Source: Blasia pusilla
Taxonomy: Eukaryota; Marchantiophyta; Marchantiopsida; Blasiales
Length of the DNA stretch: 64,000 nt
Reading direction: 5' to 3'
Assembly: GCA_050084515.1 (NCBI GenBank)
Contig: CM114271.1
Location: 27,404,001 to 27,468,000 of the forward strand
The notes under the pieces were generated by a model that worked only from the letters and a program-made list of their open reading frames with translations, did not search any database and was not told where the DNA came from. This document shows positions 24,572 to 34,428 of this stretch, piece after piece; the stretch's first letter is position 1; every line of letters begins with the position of its first letter. A program made the position numbers and the translations under genes.

Positions 24572-25123
24572 GGTGAGATGCTGGACCTTGATGACCCAGA
24601 TATATGGATGCGACCATGTTCTCAGAGGGCTAAGTTGTTTCGGAGAGTGATGCCCATGGCGTTCAAGAACTTGGCAATTACGCAGCATCGGGATACATTG
24701 AGGTATGCGACTATTCGGGGTGGTGGTTATCGACCAACTATCCGGGGATTTCATCAGGGAGATTATGTCTACTTGCAATAGACAACACCAACGAGGTTGG
24801 ATGTGACTGCATGACGCACTATCTTGAGAGTGGATGACGTTTTTCCATCCGGTGTTCTCTTGCTAGAGGGACGCGATGGTATGGTATGGAAGGACCATGT
24901 GCATAATTGTGCGCCATGTCACCTTCCTAATATTGATGGTACAATAGATCCGAGCTCAACAGTAGTTCCTATAGGCTTGCGTTGTATGTTGTGTGGTTCT
25001 GCTTGTGGTGCGGCCACGATGCTAGTCTGTGATGGATGTTCGAGAGGTTGGCATATGGCATGTCTGACGCCACCTCTCACTAGGGTTCCTTGGGGACGAT
25101 GGATGTATCCCAGATGTACATAG
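24572..25123 (+). pseudogene. C-terminal pol segment with PHD zinc finger
   Basis: After the frameshift the frame continues with GDYVYLQ, stops at 24779 and 24812, the segment VFPSGVLLLEGRDGMVWKDHV (typical of the Gypsy post-integrase region) and then a PHD finger at 24983-25117. Ligands seen: C-x2-C, C-x2-C (VCDGC), H-x2-C (GWHMAC), then W and a final pair with the first Cys changed to Tyr (WMYPRC, TAT at 25106-25108). PHD fingers bind histone H3 tails (established for the family). Its place is that of the chromodomain in chromoviruses, so it may have guided integration; this is inference. Confidence 0.82.
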
Positions 25124-25311
25124 AGGAGATACTAGGTAGGTTTTCGATTCCGACTTTTTCTGTGACATGGATGACAGGAAGGCGACTAACGCTGGGGCCA
25201 CATGAGCATCCGGCCTTTCTGCTCTTAGCGTCCTAGAGATGTATGTCGTGGTAGGTAGGGATAGATGGCTATGTGGAGTTTGAGGGACCTAACCACCAAC
25301 TAGGGGGGCGA
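25124..25311 (+). other. Gypsy 3' untranslated region with polypurine-like tract
   Basis: No coding domain. TAGGGGGGCGA at ~25301-25311 sits directly before the LTR-derived segment and is the likely primer for plus-strand synthesis. Confidence 0.45.
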
Positions 25312-25438
25312 TTGGAGATATTTTGGTACTTCTCGCCTCTGTGTATGGATGCTATGAGTTAGCATGGGATCGTGTGTGTTTGTGTGTGTGTTCGATGACA
25401 ACGATGTATGTTGTGTAGCAATGTGTATGCGCACGACA
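25312..25438 (+). repeat. 3' end of the Gypsy LTR
   Basis: The segment from TTGGAGATATTTTGG to GCGCACGACA matches the last ~180 bases of the solo LTR at 31998-32640 (read in reverse). The LTR first half is missing here. It is followed after two bases (GT) by a new LTR start, TGTCACGACTG. Confidence 0.75.
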
Positions 25439-25440
25439 GT

Positions 25441-26952
25441 TGTCACGACTGTTAGGATAGATCGACGAGATCTAGCAGAGCGTCTCCACGAGTAGTGGAG
25501 GACATGCCTAGGAGGTCTAGGATGACCTATTGAGGCCACGGAAAACCTGAGAGAGCAGGTTTCCCCTTCGTTTCGGCTCATTTGGAGCCATATAGAGAAA
25601 CTTACTATTTTGGGTAAGTTTCCATGTTGGGGATAGTTGACTTTCCACTTTGGGAAGTATCCCTTGACCCGCTACAATAGGTCAAGAGCCAAGGAGATGA
25701 ATTGCTAGCATAGGTTACCGTTGAAAGGGCTTGGGAAAGAGAAGGGGGTATACCTCCAAGAGAGAGAGCTTGTGTCGCGCCCCTATCCTCCTTGAACGTC
25801 AATCTTTAGTGTTGCGGAAGCGTACGTTCAGTAGGTCACGAACTCATCACTGATCTGCACCCAAACACGCACTCTCGTTAGTTGGGTCTGGGCCAACCAG
25901 CGGCGTTCCAACCCACCGAGTCCTCAACTCGGCGTCTCATCAAGCTCAACCTTCCTTAGTTTCTAGTTTCCAAAACATGGCAAGTCCTTCAAGACTTGGA
26001 ACAGACTTCCTGGTTAGTCCAAGGATCTGAAACGGCACTTGCGCGCCTAGCGATCCCAACTGTTCAACGGTCCTCGGGTGAGTTCCGAACCGAGACCCAA
26101 GTAATTGAGTCGCGGGGTGGAATCCAAGAGGGACGTCTAAAATCGCCTCAATGGACTTGGTGCAGGTTTTCCAACCCAACCCCCAAACTCGCGTTCCGTT
26201 CCATGCCCTTGAGCCGCCCCGCGGCGCCCAAAGTGGGGTTTGGGTTCCAAGCACTCTCGGAGACCTTCCCCCTTACTAGTACTTCTGGGGTTCTCCAATA
26301 ACCCCTCCCCTTTGGGAAAAGAGGGTCGGGCCCTTCATTGTGGCCCTCAACCCGACTCCACTTACAGTCGTTTTCGGGTTGTATCTCGGCCGTTGCTTAT
26401 GTGTTTGCAGCGATCTTTGGTGCGTTTGGACCGGCTCTCCATAAGCTTTCCAACACACCTTATTCGTTCCAAACGCATCTTGGCGCTCAAAGTTATGGCC
26501 ATAAATACAGTCGGAAACTCTAAAACGCTAGTGGCGTTCCAAATCCGGATCTTTCCTTTGGCAACTCACTTCCTAGACTCGACTTCTTTCAAGTCTCATT
26601 CCGCGTTTGGTCCAGGTTTCTCAGTCGCGACCATAACACCTGAAACGCGACTCCTCGCTCGCGTCTCGTCTCTTGTCTCCTCTTTGAGACAACTCCAACG
26701 CGCAAACCATCTTAGCGTGAGCCCGCTAATGTTCCGATGTTCCGCTTGGCACTTGTTTGGTCATGAGGGTTGCGACAACTTGAGAGCTCCTCTGTGTATG
26801 GATGCCATGCCTTAGCATGGGATCCTGTGTGGTTGTGTGTGTGTTCGATGACAACGATGTATGTTGTGTAGCGATGTGTATGCGCACAATAGAGGGAAGG
26901 GAATATATCTCCAAGAGAGGGAGCTTGAGAGCTCATTCTTTCTTTGTTGAAC
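25441..26952 (+). repeat. Second LTR copy, interrupted, with rearranged end
   Basis: The LTR first half is at 25441-25772. It is interrupted by a solo LTR of another family (25773-26777), resumes at 26778 with ACTTGAGAGCTC, then passes directly to the LTR end segment (26790-26888). That is followed by yet another piece of the LTR middle (26889-26952, AAGGGAATATATCTCCAAGAG onward). The pieces show repeated insertion and recombination in this family. Confidence 0.65.
25773..26777. mobile_element. Solo LTR of a different family nested in the Gypsy LTR
   Basis: About 1005 bp, not related to its surroundings. It starts TGTCGCGCCC and ends GGTTGCGACA, giving TG...CA ends with a 6-bp inverted match (TGTCGC/GCGACA). 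It is flanked by GCTTG (25768-25772) and ACTTG (26778-26782), a 5-bp target duplication with one mismatch. Removing it restores the LTR reading AGAGCTTGAGAGCTC found in sister copies. No internal protein domains, so it is a solo LTR. It contains the recurrent words GGCGTTCCAA and AACGCGACTC. Confidence 0.75.
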
Positions 26953-28172
26953 GTCTCGGATAGAGGTTCTCCGTTGTATGTGCTTGTGGAACTTCAGAAG
27001 ACTTCCTCCAAAGACATGAACCCTAAACATTTTATCTTCAAGATCCTACTATGATGATCGTTGGTGACAGATAGAGACTCGATTAGTGGCAAAAGAGGAT
27101 GATGTGGGGTCCAGATTGAAATGGACTTAAGTTATAATTTTATTTTCCACCATGACTTCAAGGAAGTCGGAAACCCACAAATGTTTTAATTCACCAAGAA
27201 TGTCAAATTTTCTTTAAAACACTCTATGCTATAAAAAAACCTGCCACCTTTCTCACCTTTCTATACCTGAAAGAAATGAAAATTTCAAGGCTTCAGTTGT
27301 GAACAATGAAAAAGAAACAAGAATGCACATTTCATTTCCAAAGGGTAGTGATTATAGATGGTGCGAAACTCCAAGAAAACTCCTAACTCCAAAGACTCAT
27401 AGTGAGGAAGAGTTTAGATCACACTCCTTAAGTACAGGTCTTGAATCGGCTCAAGGAATTTTCCTCCTCACCTTCAATCTCGGCTCCAATGCTCCTCGAT
27501 TGGAAAAATAAGTTGAAGGTGGATTGAGAATTTCCTTTGTCAATTGCAAGAAGTAATGCATGACACAAGCTTGAGGACGGAATCAAGAAAAGAAGGATGC
27601 ATGTACGCAATTTGCGGGTAAGGGGGAATGCAAGAATCGTGAGCACATACTTTCAATGCAAAGCATTATGTCTCTCACACGAAAGCCACTTCGTGTGTGG
27701 GAAGCTAAAGAATTTTCTGTGTGGGTGTGGGTTGCATTTCATAATGGAGTGTTATGCATCCCCCAACCTTGAACAAGGCCAATCCTCCTTCAAACCCTAA
27801 TCCCCACACAAGAAACTACCAAACGTCGATGATCATACTTGGACCCTCAAAGTTGGATGTTAGAGGTTGGAGCTTGCCATTAGCTATGGGGCACGGATCA
27901 ACTTGACAACACGCTACCATTGGCTACAATTTTAAGGGAAAAGGGAATAAAAAAGCCCAACCTCATGCCGACGATCAGTTTGGGGATACCATGGAGATAA
28001 TTGGGGATGAGTACATGTCATGATCCCATGATGACACAAACAACCCCACATTCACAAGGACATCCATTCCCATGCGAATGGTCTTCGAATGCGGATGTTC
28101 GGGGAGACAAAATCGAGAATTTCCGATTTATTTTGAAATTACCTATCAAAAACCTATTGGATCTATATAATT
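26953..28172. other. No recognisable gene
   Basis: AT-rich to moderate-GC sequence with short frames on both strands and no domain. Nothing else seen. Confidence 0.5.
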
Positions 28173-28196
28173 AATCCCGGTTAGGAAACCGGGATT
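28173..28196. repeat. Short perfect hairpin
   Basis: AATCCCGGTT and its exact inverse are separated by 4 bases. A CCGG-rich stretch follows to ~28275. Function unknown. Confidence 0.8.
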
Positions 28197-29869
28197 ACTG
28201 ATCGGAAAGTCCCAGCAACGTACCGGCTCCCCGAACCCTGCCAGGGATAGCCGGTCCGGAAGACCGGGATCGCCGGGGACGAAAAGAATCTTACAAATTT
28301 GCCGAGTTCATATTTGAGGCGTGAGAACGTGTCGGGGGCGGGGTAATGGGACGGCGGTTCCAAAGAACTGGGAACCCCGAGTAAAAGGTCCGGTTTCTCG
28401 GAATATCGTCCTCCTTTCCAGTGTGGATCGAAATTCGGATGGGGATCTGAATGTTCTAGAAGAGTCTGAAAGGCGGGACATCCATAGCTGGCCTTCACTG
28501 TGGCGAGACGACTGAGTCACGACTTAACAATTTTAGAGCGCCTCCCTGCGAAGTTCGATGATGAGTCCAGTGCAAGGAGCTGGATACGAAGCACGACTCT
28601 CTCCGCTGAGCCCACTGCACGACAGCAGCCCTGGTTCTTCTGCATTCTCATGCGTGTTTGGTTGTTTCCTTTTTGTTTTCTTCTTTTCTGGGGAGCGTTT
28701 TCCTTGCATCCGCTCTGATGCATCTGAACCCTCTGGAATCAAGGATCAACCGGGACGATCACCATCTTCTGAAGTTCTGGTCATACAGCCGAAACATCCT
28801 TCTGGTCACTGACTGGCTAGAGATTCTAGAAGGTTACAGACTTGCTCCGCAATTGCCTGCTCGTGCAGTGATTGCTGACAGAATGCGACAGACAGGCAGG
28901 TTCCGACTCCCGAGTCCCGAGCGAGCGGAGGTTTGCAACTTTGCAAGTTTGCACTGGGCTGGCCGCTGGTAACGAGGATCGAGTTGCCCGGATCCTGAAG
29001 AATCCTTATGTGTGTCTGCCATGCGATCCAAGCAAACCGACCAAAGTTGGCCGAACGTGACTCTGGCCACTACAAAGGGCTTAGATTTCTATGCACATGC
29101 GTTTTAGTATAATACTAGGGTACAGCACGGGAGCGAAGGGATTCATTCAAAATTCTTTCTTTGCTGCCCGAAATATGGAAGTTTCCACGTGGCACCAAAA
29201 GATAATTGCCACGCAGAGTTTTTATGATGCCCAATCTGCGGCTCAATCAGCTGAATGTGCCGCACGATCCACACAGTTTTATCATGTGGAACAGGTTCAA
29301 GAGATATCTCCGGAGGATGTCCATCGCAGGAATCACGGGCGTCGGGAGGATTCATCCGTATCAATCTATTCGGGTCCATGGAACTGAATTGACGAATAGA
29401 ATCTACCGTTGACAATCCCCAGGGTACTATATCGATCCCTCACCACATTCTTCGTTAATGGTCAAAAGGCTACCCCGCTCTGCCAGTGCCAGGGTGCCTC
29501 CACATTCTGCTGCAATCGCTTTACGTGTGGACCCTTGAATGATAAAAGCTGCTACTTATATTCTTGAGAATGTTCTTCTGCTTAGAAATTTGAGTGGGTA
29601 CCGAATGATAACTCGACACTCAGCATGGAAATTCTTTCGGGGCGTCACTTACCGAAATTTCGAAAGTCGTTCCTTCTCCATTATCGCAGTTCTCCTCCTT
29701 GCCTCTATATTCCTCGGAAGCCAGTTCGAAACTCTTTCGCTCGAGATCCCTCCTCCGCGCGATAGGCGGACTCTACAATACCTCACGATTAGATATTGTC
29801 TCTATCTTGCATCATCGAAATTTTACTGTTGTTTTTCCTACGGTCACGCCAGAGCGACCAGGCGGATTC
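28197..29869. other. No recognisable gene
   Basis: Moderate-GC sequence with overlapping short frames. A plus-strand frame of 144 codons from an ATG at 29539 runs to 29973 and crosses the hairpin at 29870, so it is probably not a gene. Confidence 0.45.
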
Positions 29870-29926
29870 ATTTAGGAGTTCCCGAATCGCAGTACCTTGT
29901 TATTAACGATTCGGGAACTCCTAAAT
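29870..29926. repeat. Perfect 20-bp inverted repeat with 17-base loop
   Basis: The arm ATTTAGGAGTTCCCGAATCG at 29870-29889 is matched exactly in inverse at 29907-29926. The loop is 29890-29906. A stem of this length with no mismatch is unlikely by chance; it could be a small-RNA precursor or the remains of a fold-back element. Confidence 0.9.
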
Positions 29927-29973
29927 TAATCCCGCATCAGTTACCGGATGTGCTCCAACGCTTCTGTGATTAA

Positions 29974-31997
29974 TTGAAGCAAGAGGAAAAAGCGCGAGAA
30001 TTCCGGACGCGGTAAACATGTTGCCGGTAAGAAGTTAAGGCCGCAGGGATTTTGGCGCCAAGAGTGGCAGAAGTCTCAAGAAAAGTTCAGAGAAGGGCGG
30101 TCCAGAGGGTTTGGACGCGGAATACCTACAGGGCCAAGCGGAAACGGATGCTCGACCTCGATGTTCGTAGTTGATCTTCCGCGGTGATCACTGTAACTGG
30201 GATTACTCTTGTCAATTTCAAAGTTCCAACGAAACGTGTGATCTACGAAAGTGAGTACGGGAGTATCAACACAGAATGTGCTCCACAGTTCCACCGCGAA
30301 GCACATCGATCATTGATGCGCCAGTCGATGTCTGCAAAAGCTTCCGCGACTACACTCCACATTGACCTTGGCTTTACCGTACGACGACATCCAACCAGTG
30401 GCGGAAAATGCTCTCCAGCGTTGTTCTCGGGCGATGGAGCGAACGCGAATCGGGATCACGTTCCGTAGCCGAGAATCTCCTTTGTCAGCTTCCAGTGAGT
30501 CATCCCTAATCATAGATTCATAGCCACTCGAGAATCTGCTTTGTCCTAAAGTTCCCGACGAGTGGACGTCTGCGGCCTTAGACAATCGCGGTCCGTAGCA
30601 ACCGCCCGCTCCATCCTTACCCTGGCAGACATCCGACAAAGACAGCGCCTTCTTGTCGTCGTTTCTCGCTTTACGAAAAGGAGTATATCTTGCAATCTTT
30701 TCGAGTCGACTCGCGACGGACCTTCTCACTGTAGTTCTTCCAACCGCTTCCGCTTCTGTTTTTCTTCCTTTTCTTCACTGTCTGAGGGAACAAAGGACAC
30801 CGTATGGCTAAGCTGCTACCAGCCTGCCACGTCATGTAATCCGTCATTTTCGATACTTTCTTACGCGAAACTTCAGGGGGGCTGGGAAAAAAAAAAGAAA
30901 TAAAGAAAAAGAAAAAGAATGCGAAAGCAGATTCTTTTCAAGTTTATCCTAATATTTGGCTTAGTTCTTTCATGTTGAACTCCATATTACTACAACACGC
31001 ACCAGTGAATTTTCTAACGAAATGAAAATCTGGAAGAAAATTTCTGGAGTCTTCTTCGATTGTAGAAGAAGAAGACTAAGACTCACGACGAGGCATATTT
31101 CCTTTTCAACGAAGCTTCAACACAATAGTCTTGGACATGTCCTCAAATTCTCGTATAAGTATGTTCCAATTAGGTTTGCGCCAGTCATCAATATGTTTGG
31201 ATTTTCTTTGCCAAATTTTGTCTCCGTCGTCGGTATTTCTCCCGCTCATATTTTCGTCGCTAGAACAGGTCTTCAATACTTTCCCCATCAGACTTTGCTT
31301 ATCCATAGTTTCTCCTCAGATTTCATCGAGATTTTTTTCCTCATCACTTGTGGGAATTTCATATCGCCTTTCTGTTTCCAGATTTCATTCTCCGAACTCG
31401 TCCGGTGTCTGCTTTTCCGAACCCGAAAATCATGTGAGTCTGTTTGTCCGATATCGTATGTGTCCAAACCTATGGCCACTTGGGCGCTTTCTTTTGGTAT
31501 TAAAGTCGGGGGAGATATGTTTAGGTCAAAGAAACAAAACACGATAAGATTTAGGACAATGAAAACTGGCAGAAAACAGGGGCAAGAATTTCATTCAGGC
31601 TTGGGAAAATGGAAAATTACAAGTTTCAGAATAGTTCTTTTTAATCTTTTCGGATGACAATGACTTCTAGCAGCTATTTTTTAAAAGGATTTGTAGTGGG
31701 AATTTTTTAAAGACAATTTCTGCTTAATTTTTTAATGACCGGAACTTTTATCGGGAGACGATCCGATGACTTTGTCCGACGATGAAAATCTTGGAAAAAC
31801 ATTCCGAGATCAGAATCTTTCCATTAGCAATGTGAGAACTCAAAAGCTACAAATTCTATAAACGGGCAACTTTTAAGATTTCCAAAATATTCTATTCCTA
31901 ATATTCCACTATTCCTTGTTTTTAGAATCAATTTCAACTACAATAATTTTATTAGGGAATTTTTGTTATTAAATTTTTGAGGTAGCGTTTGCAAATG
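29974..31997. other. Gene-poor stretch with two weak open frames
   Basis: On the minus strand 30729-30310 is open for 139 codons but starts at GTG; a possible donor (CAGGTAAGG) lies inside it near 30625, so a real exon cannot be excluded. On the plus strand 31022-31657 is open for 211 codons from an ATG, with Phe- and Ser-rich low-information sequence and no known domain. Neither shows recognisable function. Confidence 0.35.
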
Positions 31998-32640
31998 TGT
32001 CGTGCGCATACACATCGCTACACAACATACATCGATGTCACCGAACACACACACAAACACACACGATCCCATGCTAACTCATGTCATCCAAACAACGAGA
32101 CAAGAAGTACCAAAATATCTCCAATAAAGTAAGATCCAATCTCTCTCTACACAATCTCACACCATAGCTCTCAAAGGTGTGCACTCTCTCTCATATCAAA
32201 CCAAACCCACTCTCCTAATGAGAGGCTTGGGTTACACTCACAAGGCAAGGGACCATAGCTCCGCCACCTCATGCCAAGAGGTTCAACAAAGAGAGAATGA
32301 GCTTTCAAGCTCTCTCTCCTTGGGATATATACCCCTCCCCTCTCCCAAGCTCTCTCCATGGTAACCTATTCTCCCAAGTCACCTCTTTGGCTCTTGACCT
32401 TATGTAGGAGGTCAAGGGCCACTTACCAAAAATAGAAAGTCAATCATATACTCAAAATAGTATTTACTTGAAATAGTAAGTTCTTCAATATGGCTCCAAA
32501 TGAGCCAAAACGAAGGGGAAACCTGCTCTCTCAGGTTTCTCGAGGCCTCAACACGTCATCCTCGACCTCCTAGGTCTGTCCTCCACTACTCTTGAAGACG
32601 CTCTACTAGATCTCACCAATCTATCCTAAAGGAGGTGACA
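31998..32640 (-). mobile_element. Solo LTR of the Gypsy family (inverted)
   Basis: On the plus strand it starts TGTCGTGCGC and ends GGAGGTGACA. Read on minus it is a 643-bp LTR beginning TGTCACCTCC and ending GCGCACGACA. It is flanked by AATG on both sides (31994-31997 and 32641-32644), a 4-bp target duplication. It shares long segments with the LTR pieces at 15722-16308, 25312-25438 and 25441-26952 and is the only complete copy in the window. No internal region, so it formed by LTR-LTR recombination. Confidence 0.88.
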
Positions 32641-32644
32641 AATG

Positions 32645-34092
32645 TCTTACTACATTCGTATAATATAAGTTAATGGTTTCATACTTTAATTCATGTGTAC
32701 TATAGGGGGGAGAGGAGGCTTGGGGGTTGTTTAGTTTTTGTGGGAAGTGGATTCTATAAGAAGTGAAGCCCAAAAACTAACCCCTCTTTTCAAGAAAAGA
32801 GCAAAACTTCACTTATTTCTGAATGAGATTTTGGGATTTTTATGCTTTCATTGCATTAGGATTTTATTTTTCTAGAAGTTTTAACTAGATTTTGATAACA
32901 TAATCCTTCCACGTGCTAGAATTTTTTCTTTGTTGACATGGTACAAGTCCAAAGAGTAAAAGGCAACAATGTATTTGAAATTTTAAAACTAGTCCGAAGA
33001 GATTCAAATAATTTTTTTGAAATTTCCCAAAAAATTAGAGTTATTCCTTTTTTGCAAGTTTTAAGCTAGAATTCAAATAGAATTTCTTTAAAAAAAAGAA
33101 ATCAAAATGGTAATATGTGATATGGAGAGATTTTTTACCCTCCATGTGCTTCAAGATCGACAATTATGTAGAGTGGTGAATAAAAAGCAAGAGATTGAAT
33201 AATAACATGGCTTGTGAAGCTTATCAAAGTATTACATGATGAGGATAGAACTTTGAGGTAATTATCCTCAAAAAGAGTTAGGAAAACTCTTCTAAGAAAG
33301 AAAGGTTAGGAGGATTCAAGTTACAAGTAGCCCGCAATGCTCTAATGGCAACAATTTGAGAGGCATAGTGGAATGACTCCATGGAGAGATAATACTTGCT
33401 CTTTGTTTGGACTTTGAAAGTGATGCAAAGTAAAATAAATATTTTAAAAAAAACTCATTGAACTTGTATCTATGAGGCCACAAGATGTAGGTTACCTAAG
33501 CTCTCTTGTTTTAACTTCATAGATGTCCAAAGAAAATTGATATCCCTTACGAAATCAATGTTCTATTTAATTTTAACAACGTAGAGCGACTAGAGCTAGC
33601 ACATAGGAAAGAATATCTCCTTAGCACACATATCCAAACATGAAAAAGCTAGAAAGTTGGTCCATATGTAGAAAAAAAAGTGGATGCAAGTATAGGCAAT
33701 CCCATGGGAATTATTGGGCACAAAGCATGTAAGTGGATGACTAGTGGATGCTGGCGCGGGAGTGCAAATACAAGTGGGGACACTAGATCGACGTCCTTCT
33801 TTTTAACTCAAATTCTATTTTTAAGATTACATTATTTCAACTATGAATGAGGTCCTAGTTACCTATTATCTTTTAGCCCGACCGTTGGTATTATTGGAAG
33901 TTAGACTTTAACTACTATTTGAATCTTCCTCGTGTATTCTTTTATGGGTTCTACCATTCCTGTGTTTGCCATATGAAGGGAAGCAAATTCAAGAAATCAA
34001 TCAACACGCTCTTATGATCATATCAAAGTGGTCCTATGAAGGTTGATTGAATCAAGATCTTTTGATGAAAAACTTTCCCTCACAAATGACTC
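32645..34092. other. AT-rich sequence without a gene
   Basis: Strongly AT-rich, stops in all frames, no recognisable repeat or domain seen. Confidence 0.6.
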
Positions 34093-34100
34093 CCTCCAAG

Positions 34101-34420
34101 CAAGGTTGCACACGGACAAAGTCCATGTCGGCAAACTTATGTCCATCCCATGTACGGACATGTCCGTGCGGGCCCAAGCCCACCCAAGAAAAATTCGGTC
34201 CGCGGACCAAAAGTTTGGTCTAGTTTGCCCATCTGGAGCTCGCATCTGCCTGCTAGGAGCCCACACTTGCCTCGAGCTTGCGCCTGCCCGCCTCGAGCCC
34301 GCCTTGCGGACAACGAAACGGGTGCGGGCTCCGTGAGCCCGGGTCTAGGTTGCGGGCTGCGAGGCGAGCTCGGGGCGGGCTCGGGTGCGGACTAGGCATG
34401 TCCGTTTCCGTGCAACCTTG
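34101..34420. mobile_element. hAT-type MITE
   Basis: A 320-bp GC-rich insert in AT-rich DNA. Its ends are an 11-bp perfect terminal inverted repeat, CAAGGTTGCAC at 34101 and GTGCAACCTTG ending at 34420, followed inward by a CGGAC word on each side. It is flanked by perfect 8-bp duplications CCTCCAAG at 34093-34100 and 34421-34428. Eight-bp duplications and CAAGG-type ends are typical of hAT transposons. No transposase is present. The interior is rich in GCCCGC/GCGGGC words that can fold back. Confidence 0.88.
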
Positions 34421-34428
34421 CCTCCAAG

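Larger units (their letters stand above)
15945..25438 (+). mobile_element. Decayed Ty3/Gypsy retrotransposon carrying a DNA methyltransferase and a PHD finger
   Basis: Order on the plus strand: LTR start, leader, gag (18184 on), aspartic protease (~20043), C5 DNA methyltransferase (~20748-21710), reverse transcriptase and RNase H (22050-23500), integrase (~23700-24570), C-terminal segment with PHD finger (to 25123), polypurine-like AGGGGGGCGA at ~25302, LTR 3' end ending ACGACA at 25438. RT before integrase defines Gypsy order. Protease, methyltransferase, RT and integrase all read in one frame apart from local indels near 21370-21670, so the methyltransferase was part of the pol polyprotein. 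More than 20 in-frame stops and at least four frameshifts make it dead. LTR limits are only partly resolved: no clean matching LTR pair or target duplication is visible. Confidence 0.85.
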
